64,000 bases of DNA from Syngnathus acus. Lineage: Eukaryota; Chordata; Actinopteri; Syngnathiformes; Syngnathidae. Shown here piece by piece: positions 33,421 through 47,642 of the stretch; the first letter of the stretch is position 1, and every line of letters starts with the position of its first letter. Below the pieces are notes generated by a model, which did not search any database, had not been told where the DNA came from, and was given only the letters and a program-made list of their open reading frames with translations. Made by a program: the position numbers and the translations under genes. The stretch spans positions 26,021,956 through 26,085,955 of the forward strand of contig NC_051095.1 in NCBI RefSeq assembly GCF_901709675.1, in the 5' to 3' direction.

Positions 33421-33783
33421 ACTCATTAATTTTCTTATTTATTGAAATTTTTCTGCAAGTCAGTTTGACTTTTTTTTACAATAGTGTTTAAAAATGCAAA
33501 AATTATTTAAAAAACAATGAAGTGTATAAAACTACAATAAAGGTTCGTAAAAGTCTTGTGTGGATGTTGTATATATTTACTCTTATTTATTATTATTATG
33601 TATTTCTTCCCCTATTTATTTAAATAAAGAATGTTTATGAAATCAGTTTGACTTTAAAATGTTTACTTAAGTGTTTAAGAATACAAAACATTTAAAAGTA
33701 CAATATACAGTGTTTAAAAATACTATAATAAAATACAATAAAGGATATTTTATATAATATATACGTATATATATATATATATA
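33421..33783. other. AT-rich non-coding stretch ending in a TA repeat (unit 3)
   Basis: Equivalent of 13701-14068. Nothing else seen. Confidence 0.6.
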
Positions 33784-33983
33784 TACCATATTTATTCTAA
33801 TTATCGCCCCAGACGATAATTAGAGAAGGTTTATGTCCAACGGGGGGGTGGGCGATTAATAGAGAACACTTTTTGTCCGATCGCCAAGGGGCACTGAAAT
33901 GGGCGATAATATGTATATTTTCCTTATGTAGTATGCAATACCTGCATCTCACTGGTGTTCTTAACACTAGAACAGCGGCTGTT
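33784..33983 (+). mobile_element. MITE-1, left half, split by LINE A (copy 2)
   Basis: It starts TACCATATTTATTC and ends CAGCGGCTGTTT. LINE A follows at once. Confidence 0.8.
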
Positions 33984-35141
33984 TCATGTTTCAAGGCTGC
34001 CACCATCGTACCTGTGCCGAAGAAACCTGCTCCGTCCTGCTTCAATGACTACCGCCCCGTGGCACTGACGGCCATCATCATGAAGTGCTTTGAGCGGCTT
34101 GTCATGGAGCACATCAGATCCATTCTCCCCCCCACCATAGACCCCTTCCAGTTTGCGTACCGAGCCAAACGGTCCTCTGAGGATGCCATCTGCTCTGCCC
34201 TCCACTCAGCCCTCACCCACCTGGAGAGAAGGGACTCGTATGTGAGATTGCTGTTTGTGGACTTCAGTTCTGCATTCAACACCATTGTACCACAAAGACT
34301 CATCTGCAAACTCGACAAGCTGGGCCTCAGTACCTACCTCTGCAACTGGCTACTGGACTTCCTCTGTCAGAGGCCTCAGGTGGTACGTGTTGGCGACAAA
34401 ATCTCCGCCAGCATCACGCTGAGCACGGGGCCCCCCAAGGCTGCGTGCTCAGTCCGCTGCTCTTCACCCTGCTGACGCATGACTGCACTGCAACTTACAG
34501 TAGCAACCGCGTGCTGAAATATGCCGACGACACGACTCTGGTGGGTCTCATCACCGGGGGGCGACGAGACTCAGTACAGGTCGGAGGTCGACCTTCTGGC
34601 CACGTGGTGCAGGGACAACAACCTCCTGCTGAACGTCAACAAGACCAAGGAGATTGTTGTTGACTTCCGGAAGGGTCACACCCAACACCTGCCACTGACC
34701 ATCGACGGTGCTGTGGTGGAGAGAGTGAGCAGTGCACATCAGTGAGGACCTCTCCTAGTCCACCAACACCGCATCACTGGCGAAGAAAGCTCAGCGCCGC
34801 CTGTACTTCCTGCGGACACTTAGGCAAGTGCTCCTCCGGCCGTCATGACTACATTCTACCGTGGCACCATTGAGAGCGTCCTCTCCAGGTGCATCGCTGT
34901 TTGGGGTGGTAGCTGCACTGAATAGAACTTGAAGGCCCTGCAACGCATAGTGAACACGGCTGGTAAGATTATTGGTGCTTCACTCCCCTCCCTGTAGGAC
35001 ATTTACACCTCCCATCTCACCCGCAAGGCGACCACGATTGTGAGTGATGTGAGTCACCCTGCTCACTCTTTGTTTGATCTTCTGCCCTCTGGGAAGAGGT
35101 ACAGGAGCCTGCGCTCCCGCACCACCAGATTCACCAACAGC
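33984..35141 (+). pseudogene. LINE A, 5'-truncated reverse transcriptase, first part (copy 2)
   Basis: Here the frame is open from [14 protein letters not shown] through [30 protein letters not shown] and STGPPK (to about 34475), and even reads in from the MITE. YADDTTL follows in another frame. Stops near 34924 and 34998 match those of copy 1. The longer open piece compared with copy 1 comes from two single-base differences (CGCCCCGTGG here, CGCCCGTGG in copy 1; GGGGCCCCCC versus GGGGGCCCCCCC). Confidence 0.85.
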
Positions 35142-38100
35142 TGTTGAGTCTGTTGGTGAAGATGGCGGCGCACGCAGTTGCAGTGGCTCAGTGCTCTCCC
35201 GATCTACGCGTTGTTTGTTTTTTTGTTAGTGTTTGTACCCACTGTATGTCGATATTACACCACCTACAACCGGCAGGAGCTCCTCAGGATAGGGGTTTGC
35301 TGCGAGTTGAGTGTCACAGCGGAGTTTCACCGCTCGCAAAACATACCGGAGGATATCATCAGGCGCCCCGGCTCCCCTTGGATCACCATCCCCGCTGGGA
35401 GGAAGCGAAGGCAGCGCAGAGAGAGGAGGCAAAAACGAGGCTGCAGGGCCGGCGCGCTAACCAGGCTACGGAAGCGGCCGTTCAGACCACCGCTCCCTAG
35501 CCTGTTTCTTACCAACGCCAGGTCTCTTGCTAACAAGACGGATGAACTAAGGCTACAGATGTCTGCGAACCAGACCGCGAAGGACTGCTGCATGGTGCTG
35601 ATCACCGAAACCTGGCTTCATCCACTCATACCGGACTCTGCTATCGAGCTAGCAGGCTACACCACACAGCGTCATGACAGGACTGAGAACTCCGGCAAGA
35701 GCAAGGGGGGGGGGGGCTCTGTATGTACGTCAATAACAACTGGTGTACTAATATGGTGACTGTAGACAGTCACTGCTGCCCGGACCTGGAGTATGTGACT
35801 ATTAAATGCAGGCCCTTTTACCTCCCTCGTGAATTTACCGTAGTCATGACGACTGTTGTTTACATACCTCCGGAGGCTAATGCTAAGCTAGCTATTGGAC
35901 TATTACATGGCAGTATTAGCAGCCAGCTGAGCAGATATCCTGACGCAGTCCACATCATGGCAGGGGACTTTAATCATGTAGACTTGAAAGCAGCACTCCC
36001 TAGTTTCCACCAGCATGTTAAGTGTGCCACTAGAGGAGTTAACACTCTGGACAAGGTCTACTCCAACATCAAGCTAGGCTACAGGGCAAAACAGCTACCT
36101 CACCTGGGCCAGTCTGACCACGTCACTGCTATTACTCCCGGCATATACCACCATCAGGAAATCAGCTCCTGTCATCACTAAAACTGTTAAAACCTGGCCT
36201 GATGACGCCTCTCAGCAGTTGCAGGACTGCTTCGACAGGACTAACTGGGACATCTTCGAACACCGGGACTTGAACGTGTTCACAGACAGTGTTCTGTGTT
36301 ATATCAAGCACTGCACAGACACTGTCACAGTGGACAAACCTATACGGATTTACCCCAACCAGAAGCCCTGGATGACCCGGGAGGTCCTTCGGCTGCTGGA
36401 GGAGCGGGACACCGCTCTGTCCCTCAGGTCTGAGGACGGGGCTCTCTACACAGCACAGCCAGAGCCAACCTGAGGAGAGGCATCAGAGAGGCCCAGCTTG
36501 CCTATAAGAAGAGGATTGAGGATCACCTGGACAGCAACAACAGCAAGCAGGTGTGGCAGGGAGTCCAGCATCTCACCAACTACAGAACCACCATCGGAGC
36601 TGCTGAAGGGGACGCCTCACTGGCAGAGGTCCTTAATACCTTCTTTGCCCGGTTCGGGTCCGAGCCACCTGGAGCGGCCACATCACATCCCACAGTTCGC
36701 AGCAGCTTCACCCTCACAGTGAAGGAGCACGAGGTGAGGCGCACGCTGCGGACCATCAACTCGAGGAAGGCTGCGGGTCCTGACGGCGTCACTGGGCGTG
36801 TCCTGAAGGACTGCGCAGATCAGCTGGCTGGAGTCTTCACGAAGATTTTCAACCAGTCCCTTACTGAGTCCATCGTCCCATCCTGTTTAAAATCCTCCAC
36901 TATAGTCCACCTGCCCAAGAAACGCCACATCACCAGCCTTAATGACTACCGGCCAGTCGCACTCACCCCGGTGGTGATGAAGTGCTTTGAAAAGCTGGTA
37001 CGGGGTCACATCACATCACTCCTGTTCAGAGGTTTTGACCCCCACCAGTTTGCCTACAGGGCAAATAGATCGACAGAGGACGCAGTAGCTACAGCCCTCC
37101 ACGCTGCACTGTCCCACCTGGAGCAGCCGGGAAGCTATGTGCGGATGCTCTTCGTGGACTTTAGCTCTGCTTTTAACACCATCCTCCCCCACAGACTGGT
37201 GGACATACTGGGGGGCCTGGGACTTCCACACAATACTTGCAGGTGGATTAAGAGCTTCCTGACGGGTCAGAGCCAGAGGGTGAGAGTGGGCCGTCATACA
37301 TCCACACCTCTCAGTCTTGGTACCGGCTCCCCACAGGGCTGCGTACTGAGCCCACTGCTTTACACGCTCTACACACATACATGCACCCCCGCCCACCGCA
37401 GCAACACCATTGTGAAATTTGCGGATGACACCACCGTGGTGGGGCTCATCTCAAAGGGGGATGAGTCTGCCTACAGGGACGAAGTGGTGCAGCTATCGGA
37501 GTGGTGCGGTGAGAACAATCTGCTCCTAAACACGGCTAAAACCCGAGAACTGGTCATTGATTTTAGGAGGAAAAATAAAACGGACATTTCACCAGTCATC
37601 ATCAACGGGGTCTGTGTGGAGAGGGTGTCCTCCTTCCGCTACCTGGGAGTCCACATCGAGGAGGACTTCACCTGGGGGCGTGAACACCTCTGAGCTGCTA
37701 AAAAAGGCCCAGCAGAGACTCTACTTCCTAAGGGTGCTGAGGAGGCACAGTATTACACAAAGACTGCTGGTGTCCTTCTATCGCTGCTCCATAGAAAGCA
37801 CTTTAACGTACTGTATATGTGTTTGGTACTCCAGCTGCACTGCTGCTCAGAGGAAAAAGCTCCAAGGGGTCATCAACACAGCACAGAAGATCATTGGCTG
37901 CCCTCTCCCCACACTGGAAGACCTACACAGAACCCGCTGTCTCAAAAAAACACAGAACATTCTGAAGGACACTTCCCACCCTGGCCACTCCCTTTTCGAA
38001 CTGTTGCCGTCAGGCAGACGCTATTAGGTCAAGGACTAGCAGATTCACCAACAGTTTTTACCCTACAGCGGTAGTCACATTAAATGCCGCTAAACGTAGT

Positions 38101-38867
38101 AAATGATTGTGACTGTGTATGTTCTTCTGTGGGGTTTTAGCTTGTATATTTTTTTTAATCTTTTATTCTATTTGTTGGAGCCAATTTAGTTTCCTTAGCT
38201 TAAATTCTTATTTTTGTTTAAGATTCGCATGCCTTGGGCCATGGACCTTTATTTGACAAAGCCTTTGGTCACCTGATCTGTCACCTGATCAGGGAAATAA
38301 ATAGGCTGCTCCCACTTGGTAGTCAGTCTCAGTTAGACAAGGAAGGAAGACAGTAGTGACATAGTTTTGTACCGCTAAAAAGCCCGCTTCAAGCTACTTC
38401 AAGTCTGCTCCAAGCTTGTAGTTTTTGGAACTTGAACCTTGGAATTTAGAAACCAAACTTTAGTTTACTTCTTTGAACCCTTTATGTTGAAACCTTAGTT
38501 GATTTACAAACAATTTGGATTTGTACCTGTGTGCCACCTGTTTGCCTGCCTGCCATTCCCTCTCCCCCCTATCCTTGCTTGGCCTACCACCTTTGCCTGC
38601 CTGCCTGCCTGCCATTGCCTCTCTACCTCGGCCTGCATGCCTGCTTGCCTCCATTTTGGACATTCCACCTCCACCTTCAAAAGGGTATGAGCAACAGCTG
38701 TACACAGTGTTTTAAGATAAGCGTGTGACAAGAACTATACAACATCTAACCTTTGAAATTTAAACTGAACTGAAACTGACACTCACACTATTTATTTTTT
38801 TATCTCATGCGCTGATCGGTTGGCACTTTTTAAATTTCGTTGTACATGTGTGACAATGACAATAAAG

Positions 38868-38959
<92 letters not shown>
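35142..38959 (+). mobile_element. LINE B, L2-type, inserted in LINE A (copy 2)
   Basis: Counterpart of 15424-19240. Frames seen: 35178-35759 and 35723-36181 (endonuclease, with AGDFNHVDL and QSDHVTAI), 36219-36473 (linker), 36551-37693 (RT with [11 protein letters not shown] and [12 protein letters not shown]) and 37557-38027 (C-terminus). The G run near 35706 still separates the first two. The ATCT tail ends at 38959. Confidence 0.85.
38173..38744 (+). mobile_element. Probable solo LTR within LINE B (copy 2)
   Basis: Counterpart of 18455-19025, TGTTGGAGCC...TATACAACA, with TCTA near both ends. Confidence 0.45.
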
Positions 38960-38960
<1 letters not shown>

Positions 38961-39296
38961 GCTTCATACTCCAGGCTGTTAGGATCCTGAACTCTCTCCC
39001 CCCTTCTGCGTAGCGTCCTGTACTTTTGCGCTATATTCTGACTGTCTGCTGTATGCACACTTGCTCCATTTTTGCTCCTCTTATTTACTATGTTATTTGT
39101 TTATTTATTATTTATTCATCACTCTTATTTATTCATTGTTTGTGCCTTCTTGTTTTTACTTTTTGTGTTGTTTACTTGTATGTATATTGTGTACTATGTC
39201 TTGTCACCGTGGGATAGTGGGAACGTAATTTCAATCTCTTTGTGTGTCTTGGCATGTGAAGAAATTGACTATAAAGCAGACTTTGACTTTTGACTT
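38960..39296 (+). mobile_element. LINE A, C-terminal codons and 3' tail (copy 2)
   Basis: It resumes the frame interrupted at 35141 and ends in the ACTTTG-rich tail. Confidence 0.8.
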
Positions 39297-39706
39297 TGTT
39301 TTGATCCACCTCTAACAGCGGGATGCGTCAATTCACGCTCCAACGATGCAACACGTTACCGTCGCACATATGTTGCGCACGTCATGTTATCGCGATCGTC
39401 TTGTTCGAGCGCACGCCCCGATAACGTAATTGTGTGAGGATATTGTAGCGGAGTGACGAGTGTAATTGTATCATAGTTTATGGAGAAAAACAATTTAAAA
39501 GGGACATTCGACGTGCTGTCAAATCAGTCATATTTAAATTTGCGCAATGACGTCGGCATGCGGTCGCGGAGGAAAACGTAAGTTTTGGGGGGAATTTTTA
39601 GCAGCATGGGTGATAATTAGAGGTACCAATGTTTTTTATTTATGTCATCGCTAACACACACTGGGCGATTATTAGAATATGGGTGATAATTAGAATAAAT
39701 ACGGTA
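39297..39706 (+). mobile_element. MITE-1, right half (before segment A, copy 3)
   Basis: Identical in layout to 19579-19988, and in sequence closer to 1-283 (no extra C in CGGTCGCGGAGG). Confidence 0.75.
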
Positions 39707-42493
39707 TATACGTATATACACACACACATACATAGTTTCATAGTAGCTATTTTTGTGTTACAAAATACTAATCTCAAATTCTTTATCCGTAAGACATTAT
39801 AAAATGTTAAGAAACAATGGTGTGATTTTGCTTGGTTGAGGGCACGTTTAGTCTGCAACAACTTTACTGAAAGTAACGTTACGTGTGCAGGTTTACGTGA
39901 CGAATATGTTGATGGTGTCATGAAACAGTTCTGCAAAATTAGAATACTAAATGAGAGCCGAGCGGAGAGTGCTATAATTGATGCGGCCATCGAATTAGCC
40001 AAACAAATATGCAAAATATACAGATACTTGTAAAATGTATTAGAATGGTGTTAGAATAACATAATGTAATCAAACTAATGATTACAGGAACAGTAAAGCG
40101 GGCCTAATATTGCCACTAATATGATAGGTCGAGAAAGCAACATTTGTTACCTTTGCCACTTAGGGCCTTAAAGTGGTCTTCAGTCTAGTGGGAGCCATTC
40201 TAAATTTTAATCAGTTGGTCTACGTCCATTATTGACACTTAGAAATAATATATCCCTTATAAATTAGATCAATAACAATACAACCTAAGCCTCGCAAAGA
40301 CATATTTTGGGGGGCTGAATCCAGTAAGTACTAGTGCTCCAACTTCTTTTACCATTTTACTTACTGAAGAATTATCAAACATAAAAAAATATTTGTAGGG
40401 TTGACCTTAGGACCAGCACTGGAGTACTCAAGTTGCTGGGTGCTAAAGTACCAAACTGCAAGACGTGTAATCGTCATCAATGTGGATTACTTCATTGCCA
40501 ATGCCCCAGAGTGTTTGGAAAACTGAGCATTTTTAATTCTTCCCTTGTTTTGTGTGCCCACCTGGAGAGCAGTCGACCACTGCTAATTATAAAAATGTAT
40601 GCTTATCAGTGTAATACTGTAGTTTGACAACAACAACAAAATCTGCAAACATATTGGTGTTTCACTGGTGTATTTTTCCCCTTTTATCACCTTTTTTAAT
40701 TTACAGAGCTATGTTACTACTGATACTTTACTCGGGCAACTGTGGTGTCTTTCCTCTTTTGGTTTTATCATAAACGCCAGAAATGCCCACACTTAAAAAG
40801 TGGGAAAACCGTGCATGCATCATTACCTTGTGAAAAAGAACTGGCAGACAGCCTTCCTTCCATCTTTTGGTCCTTTTTCTACAAATCAGTACAGGCTTTC
40901 TTACTTATCTGCAGTTTGATCTTTCACCTCCTGCTGGATATCTGAGGTTAAAGGTCATTGCCTCAGGGGAACGGTTGTACATTGATGTGTTACTAATAGG
41001 TAAAGCTAAAAATGTCGCCTTATGTATCCCATCAGTTCCTGCCTAAGGGCTCTCCACATGTGGGGGTAGTAGGGTGGGTGGCTATTAAAGGATAGACTTT
41101 TTGCCCTGAAACCTAAAAGAAACTGAGTATCACTTTCTTCTTGTATGTCTTAAATAGGAATCATTTTTAAATGTGGATTTGTAGATGCCAATTTTTATCC
41201 GCCTCCTGTTGAGCAGGCAATGCTTTGATGCTCGCTCTGTTGCTACCACTGGTCCAGTCAGTTCGAACTGAAGCACCATTAAGCTTCCCATGAGGCTTCT
41301 ACATCCTCAGTTTTATACATCAAGTCTGTGCTAAAAATCCTTGGGTGCCAGCTCTCTGCCTCTGAAGTAAGGTACTTAAATAAAGGACCAGTTTTCTTTA
41401 AAGTATGCTGTTAATATTTGAGGGCTACATATGTCATTAATGGCTGCCTTAAATTCAAAGGGATTTGACCATTACAGCCTAGTCGACATGAGCAAGGTCG
41501 ACTGCATATTAAATCAACACCATGACTGCTTAAGAAGTGGATGTGTTAGAATTGTAGGCTTCATCTTATTCTGTGTGATCCTGATATTTTTCAGAAATAT
41601 GTCCCCACAGAAGCCATAGGAAAAGAAAAATGCCAACCACAAAGCAGGATTGATTGTTCATCTTGGATAACCTCAAGTCAGGAATATTGATTGTGAATTC
41701 AAGGGGACTTGCATGTACCATCAATAGCTGGAAAGCATCATGTGCCCATATAAAAGTTAAATACTGTGTATCTATATTATTAGTAGACTGTTTAATCACT
41801 GATTACACCATGAATATGGAATGCACGTAATAATTCTGGTTGTCTCAAGGGAATGTAAAGCAAAATTTTTACATCGTGATATACAATAAAAATTGAATGA
41901 GCAACAAACTGAACCAAATGTTTAAACATACTGCTGTATCCCTCTCCTGAAAGATGTGTCTTATGAATACAATATATCTCAAGCTTTTTGTAGGAACAGC
42001 TAAATCACTGCCCACACATAAGTTAAAATGTGAAACAAAGTAAATTTAAAAAAATATAATTTTTGACTTGACACAAAATAATAATCACACGCAACATTTC
42101 AAAACTTAATACATTTTCACTTTATATAGTCACTAGATTTCATGACAATGCCAGAAAATCTTTTACCAAATTTTGCTGGTCTGTCACAACCTGGGCACCC
42201 TTCAGTCCTCGTCCCTTCGTCCTCATTCATAAAACAATCGCTCCTTATGTCATTCCTCATTTTAAAAGGGCCTCTGTCCGTACATTGTCAGTGCGTGTAT
42301 TTTTTTTTTTTAATCATAGTCCAAGAGATGAGAAACCCAATTTAGTTAAAATGGTGGAGTGCATGTATGAGAGTATCTATTATGAGATGAACCATGGGTC
42401 AGTTAGTAGGACTTCTAAGATTTGGAAGAGCGCGTGTGTGCGTGTGTGTGCGCGTGTGCATGTGTGCGTGTGTGTACTGTGTGTGCGTATGTG

Positions 42494-42530
<37 letters not shown>
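39707..42530. other. Non-coding stretch, no gene recognised (A segment, copy 3)
   Basis: Equivalent of 284-3110 and almost identical to it. The TA run near 42497-42530 differs in length. Confidence 0.6.
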
Positions 42531-42533
<3 letters not shown>

Positions 42534-45500
42534 GAGTTTTTATTCGCCATGTTTGAGCGTGCCAAACAAGGAATTTGACTTTGGTAAATCACACCCTCTG
42601 TTCAACATTTAGGTGACTAACAACACTCAGGACATGTGAAAAATGGCAAATATTCTCAAACATCCCCTGATCTTAAACTCCCAAAAGGGCAAGGAAAAAC
42701 TCAAAACTCCAGCTAGGGGAAATGAGAAACCTTGAGAAGAGACCACAGATGGGAAGGTCCCTCTTCCAGGATGACCAGGCTGCAATGGATGCAGAGAGGA
42801 CACATAGTACAAACAGTGTAGACAAATTCAAAATAGGTGTGGAGAGCAGGATGTTATTGCACAGTAATGACTCTGAGACTCTAAGAGTGGTGTGAGTTCA
42901 TCAGAGCAACAGCCTGGGGGAAGAAGCTGTCTCTGTGTCTGCTGGTTTTGGCGTACCGAGCTCTATAACGCCGTCCGGAGGGGAGTAGTTCAAACAGACT
43001 GCAACCTGGGTGAGAAGGGTCTGTAGAGATGTTCCTTGCACGTTTCCTGGTCCTGGACAGGTACAAGTCTTGGATAGATGGGAGGTTGATTCCAATGATT
43101 TTTTCAGCAGTCCTGATTGTCCGTTGCAGTCTGTGCTTGTCTTGTTTGGAGGCCGATCCAAACCAGACAGCGATGGAGGTGCAGAGGACAGACTGGATGA
43201 TGGCAGTGTAGAAGGTCTTCAGAAGCTCTCGCGGCAGGTTGAACTTCTTGAGCTGTCTCAGGAAGTACAGCCTCTGCTGGGCCTTCTTCCGGACAGAGTC
43301 TATGTGGCCAGTCCATTTCAGGTCCCGAGAGATTGTGGTTCCCAGGAACTTGGAGGTGTCTGTGGAGAGAATAGTATTACTGCGGATAGTGAGGGGTAAA
43401 AGTGGTGAAGGGTCTCGCTTGAAATCCACTGTCATCTCCACGGTCTTGAGCGAGTTCAGCTCCAGGTGGTTTTGGCTGCACCAGTGGACCAGCCGCTCCA
43501 CCTCCTGTCTGTACGCAGTCTCATCACCGTCCTGGATCAGTCCGATGAGAGTGGTGTCGTCTGCATACTTCAGGAGCTTCACAGGAGAGTCACCTGAGGA
43601 GAAATCATTGGTGTAGAGAGAGAAGAGCAGTGGGGAGAGGACGCACCCCTGAGGGGCTCCAGTATTGGTGGTCCGGGTGTCAGATGTGATGCCCCCCAGC
43701 CTCACACGCTGTCTCCTGTTGGTCAGGAAGCTGGTGATCCACTGACAGGTGGAGGCAGGCACCGCAAGCTGGATGAGCTTCTGTTGGAGGATGTCAGGAG
43801 CGATGGTGTTGAACGCCGAGCTGAAGTCCACGAACAGGATCCTGGCGTACGTTCCTGGGGTGTCCAGGTGGTGCAGGATGTAGTGCAGTCCCATGTTGAC
43901 CGCATCATCCACTGACCTGTTTGCCCGGTAGGCAAACTGGAGGGGGTCAAGCAGGGGGCCCGTGACATCCTTCAGGTGGTTCAGCACTAACCTCTCGAAA
44001 GATTTCATGACCACAGATGTCAGTGCGACAGGTCTATAGTCATTTAAACCTGTGATGGCGGGCTTCTTGGCCACTGGAACGATGGTGGAGCTCTTGAAGC
44101 ATGAGGGCACCTCACACAGCTCCAGAGAACGGTTGAAGATCCGTGCAAAGGTGGGCGCCAGCTGCTCAGCGCAGACTTTCAAGCAGGAAGGTGACACGCC
44201 GTCTGGGCCCGGTGCCTTCCTGGTCTTTTGTCTCCGGAACATCTGGCGCACTTCCTCCTCGCGGATCTGGAGTGCGGGCGCGGCCTCTGCAAGAGAGAGA
44301 GTGGGTGACAACGATGATAGAGGTGTGGACAGAGCAGTTGTGGGGAGAGGTGAGTATGTAGATTGTGCTGCAGGAAGTCCCGTTGTGTGGGTGGACCGAT
44401 CAAACCTGCAGTAGAACCTGTTTAGCTGGTTAGCAAGCCTTGGGCTCTCCACAGGACGGGGGGTTCGTTTCTTGTAGCCCGTGATGCTCTGCAGACCTTT
44501 CCACACTGTTGAGGGATCAGGATTGGCAGAGAGGTGTCTCTTCAGGTTCTCCCCGTAACACCTCCTGGCTTTCCTGACCTCTCGGTTCAGTGTGTTTCTG
44601 GTCTGCTTGAACAGGTCGCGGTCGCCGCTCCTGTAGGCCTCCTCCTTGACTTTGCGCAGCCTCCTGAGGTTCGGTGTAAACCAAGGTTTGTCGTTGTTGT
44701 ACGTGCAGAAGGTCTTAGTCTGCACACACAGATCCTCACAAAAACTGATGTATGATGTGACAGTGTCAGTGAGTTCATGCAAGTCTGAAGTTGCAGCTTC
44801 GAAAACTCCCCAATCGGTGCAGTCAAAGCAGGCTTGGAGGTCCTGCCTTGACTCCACTGTCCACTTCCTCACAGTCCTCACCACAGGCTTAGAAGTTTTT
44901 AGTTTCTGCCTGTAGGCCGGGATCAGATGAACTAGACAGTGGTCCGAGAGTCCTAAAGCTGCACGAGCAGCAGAGTGGTATGCATCCTTGATCACGGTGT
45001 AGCAGTGGTCCAGAGTCTGTGCCCCTCTGGTGGGACACGTTACGTGCTGTCTGTATCTGGGGAGTTCGTGTGCGAGGTTCGCCCTGTTAAGATCACCCAG
45101 AACAATGATTAGTGAATTTGGTAGAAGTTTCTCCATGTCTGTTACCTGGTCGGCCAGCATCTGCGTGGCTTCACTCGCACGTGCGTGTGGTGGAATGTAA
45201 ACAGCCGCCATGACGGTCGAGGAGAACTCCCGTGGTGAATAGAACGGCCGGCAGTTTATGAAAAGTGTTTCTAGGAGAGGGCTGCAAAACTCTTTCAACA
45301 CCGTGACATCAGTACACCAACGTTCATTAATGTAGAAACAGAGACCACCTCCCTTTGATTTTCCGGAGAGCTCCGCGCTGCGATCTGCACGAGTTAGCCG
45401 GAACCCCGCTAGCTCCACGGCGTGGTGGGGGGTTCGTTCGCTGAGCCACGTTTCCACAAAGCACAGCGCGGCGGATCTGCTGAAGTCCGTGTTCCTTGAA

Positions 45501-45860
45501 GTGAGGAGCAGCAGTTCATCCATCTTGTTCGCCAGGGAGCGGACATTCGCCAGATGAATTGACGGTAGGGCAGAACGGAACCCTCTCTGCCTCAGCCTTA
45601 CGAGTGCTCCGGCTCGTTTTCCGCGCCGCCGTCGTCGCGCTAGCTTGTATAGCACCGCCGCTCCGGCTAGAATCTCCGACAAACAGTCTGAATCGGAGAG
45701 AACAGGAGAGAAAATACCAGAAGAAGACTGTCCGATGTTTAACAGCGCTTCTCTGGTAAAAGTGATCCGGGATGGACAGCAGAGGACACAGAAAACACAC
45801 AAAATAAGACAAAGAAACAGAGTGACTCACCGTGGCTGCCATCCGCGGCGCCATCATGAC
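42531..45860 (-). mobile_element. LINE C, copy 3
   Basis: About 3.3 kb, bounded by TA repeats on both sides and virtually identical to 3111-6442. Confidence 0.85.
42881..45802 (-). CDS. LINE endonuclease-reverse transcriptase polyprotein, frame open (copy 3)
   Basis: 973 codons are open, with the same motifs as copy 1 ([57 protein letters not shown]). The open frame begins at a GTG at 45802. The ATG pair at the element's 5' end (about 45855) is in another frame because of one extra A in GAAAACACAC. So either translation starts inside, or the base is an error. Otherwise nothing seems missing from the enzyme domains. Confidence 0.8.
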   Translation of the reverse strand: MCVFCVLCCPSRITFTREALLNIGQSSSGIFSPVLSDSDCLSEILAGAAVLYKLARRRRRGKRAGALVRLRQRGFRSALPSIHLANVRSLANKMDELLLLTSRNTDFSRSAALCFVETWLSERTPHHAVELAGFRLTRADRSAELSGKSKGGGLCFYINERWCTDVTVLKEFCSPLLETLFINCRPFYSPREFSSTVMAAVYIPPHARASEATQMLADQVTDMEKLLPNSLIIVLGDLNRANLAHELPRYRQHVTCPTRGAQTLDHCYTVIKDAYHSAARAALGLSDHCLVHLIPAYRQKLKTSKPVVRTVRKWTVESRQDLQACFDCTDWGVFEAATSDLHELTDTVTSYISFCEDLCVQTKTFCTYNNDKPWFTPNLRRLRKVKEEAYRSGDRDLFKQTRNTLNREVRKARRCYGENLKRHLSANPDPSTVWKGLQSITGYKKRTPRPVESPRLANQLNRFYCRFDRSTHTTGLPAAQSTYSPLPTTALSTPLSSLSPTLSLAEAAPALQIREEEVRQMFRRQKTRKAPGPDGVSPSCLKVCAEQLAPTFARIFNRSLELCEVPSCFKSSTIVPVAKKPAITGLNDYRPVALTSVVMKSFERLVLNHLKDVTGPLLDPLQFAYRANRSVDDAVNMGLHYILHHLDTPGTYARILFVDFSSAFNTIAPDILQQKLIQLAVPASTCQWITSFLTNRRQRVRLGGITSDTRTTNTGAPQGCVLSPLLFSLYTNDFSSGDSPVKLLKYADDTTLIGLIQDGDETAYRQEVERLVHWCSQNHLELNSLKTVEMTVDFKRDPSPLLPLTIRSNTILSTDTSKFLGTTISRDLKWTGHIDSVRKKAQQRLYFLRQLKKFNLPRELLKTFYTAIIQSVLCTSIAVWFGSASKQDKHRLQRTIRTAEKIIGINLPSIQDLYLSRTRKRARNISTDPSHPGCSLFELLPSGRRYRARYAKTSRHRDSFFPQAVALMNSHHS

Positions 45861-45897
<37 letters not shown>

Positions 45898-45901
<4 letters not shown>

Positions 45902-46464
45902 GTATTTATTCGAATTATCGCCCATATTCTAATAATCGCCCAGTGTGTGTTAGTGATGACATAAATAAAAAACATTGATCCCTCTAATTATCGCCCATGC
46001 TGCTAAAAATTCCCCCCAAAACGTACGTTTTCCTCCGCGACCGCACGCCGACGTCATTGCGCAAATTTAAATATGACTGATTTGACAGCACGTCGAATGT
46101 CCCTTTTAAATTGTTTTTCTCCATAAAGTATGATACAATTACACTCGTCACTCCGCTACAATATCCTCACACAATTACGTTATCGGGGCGTGCGCTCGAA
46201 CAAGACGATCGCGATAACATGACGTGTGCAACATGTGATGTGCGACGGAAACGTGTCGCATCGACGGAGCGTCAGTTGACGCACCCCGCTGTTAGAGGTA
46301 GATCAAAACAGCCGCTGTTGCAGTGTTACGAACACCAGTGAGGTGCACGTATTGCATACTACATAAGGAAAATATACATATTATCGCCCATTTCAGTGCC
46401 CCTTGGCGATCGGACATAACGTGTTCTCTATTAATCGCCCACCCCCCCTGTTGGACATACGGTA
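45898..46464 (-). mobile_element. MITE-1, nearly complete copy (unit 3)
   Basis: Counterpart of 6480-7045, with ends TACCGTA and TACGGTA. Confidence 0.65.
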
Positions 46465-46901
46465 CTCTTATTTATTCATTGTATGTGCCTTCTTATTTTT
46501 ACTTTTTGCATTGTTTACTTGATTGTTTTGTTTGTCTGTGGACCAATTGGGTGTAATATGTCTTGTCTACACCGTGGGATAGTAGGAAACGCAATTTCGA
46601 TCTCTTTGTATGTCTTGACGTGAAGAAATTGACAATAAAGCAGACTTTGACTTTGACTACTAGTATGCTTCTTCATAATATTCTAATATTTTGTGATAGG
46701 ATATTTGAGTTTTCTTAAGCTGTATGCCATAATCAGCAATATTAAAATAATAAAAGACTTGCAATATTTCAGTTGATTTGTAATGAATCCAGAATGTATG
46801 ACATTTTTGGTTTTTTAATTCCATTACAGAAAATAAAGAACTTTATCACAATATTCTAATTTTCTGAGACAGTCCTGTGTATATATATATATATATATGA
46901 C

Positions 46902-46960
<59 letters not shown>

Positions 46961-46997
46961 CCGTATTTATTCGAATTATCGCCCATATTCTAATAAT
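46465..46997 (+). repeat. LINE tail, unclassified repeat, TA repeat and MITE-1 scrap (unit 3)
   Basis: Same order as 7046-7580: LINE 3' tail to about 46658, AT-rich repeat to about 46880, TA microsatellite, MITE-1 end 46959-46997. Confidence 0.6.
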
Positions 46998-47642
46998 GCA
47001 GAATTATTAGTTTCGGGCCAGCTGACCTTCAGACCCAGCTTGTTGGCTTCCTCTTGGTAGATTTCTAAGGCTTCTTTCAACTGATCAGGGGTGGAGCAAA
47101 ATAGCATGGTGTCATCTGCGTATTCCAGATCAGTGAGGCTATAACTGCCTAGTTTAACCCCTGGAATACATATCCGTTCCATCAAATGGTTGATGATAGT
47201 TAAAAAGGTCTGGTGCAGCTACACATCCCTGTCTCACACCGCTGTTGATTGAGAACCAGGTGGAGTTGGTACCATTGACACGCACACAGCTTTCGGCATC
47301 ACTGTAGCGCTTTTGAAAGAGGGTGGTAATTTTTCTTGGTGCTCCGAGGATGGTGAGAACCTTCCAGTGGGAGGTGTGGTCCACAGTGTCAAAAGCCGCC
47401 TTGAGATCAAGAAAGGCAATATAGAGATGTCTGTCTTGGCGGAACTCGTGTACCTTCTCTATGATGAGGCGGAGGGCAGAAATTTGGTCTGTTGCGGAGC
47501 GGTTTGGCATGAAGCCCGCCTGTTGGGGGCGTCTTTTGCTTCTAATGGCCGGGAGGGCCCGGGTGAGAAGTATGCGGGTGAAGATCTTTCCAGGGATAGA
47601 GAGAAGTGTAATGCCTCTGTAATTGTTACAGACCATTTTATC
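46998..47642 (-). pseudogene. LINE D, reverse transcriptase part (3' portion of the interrupted LINE)
   Basis: Minus-strand RT fragment with NNYRGITLLSIPGKIF, FLDLKAAFDTVDH, SGVRQGCVAAPDLFN and, after a frameshift, LEYADDTMLFC. This copy is still next to the intact element E, and the rest of the same LINE lies beyond it at 51980-52920 and 55718-56660. The codons for DKM at the junction (minus strand GATAAAATG) form the target duplication of E. The 3' end of the LINE is missing. Confidence 0.8.
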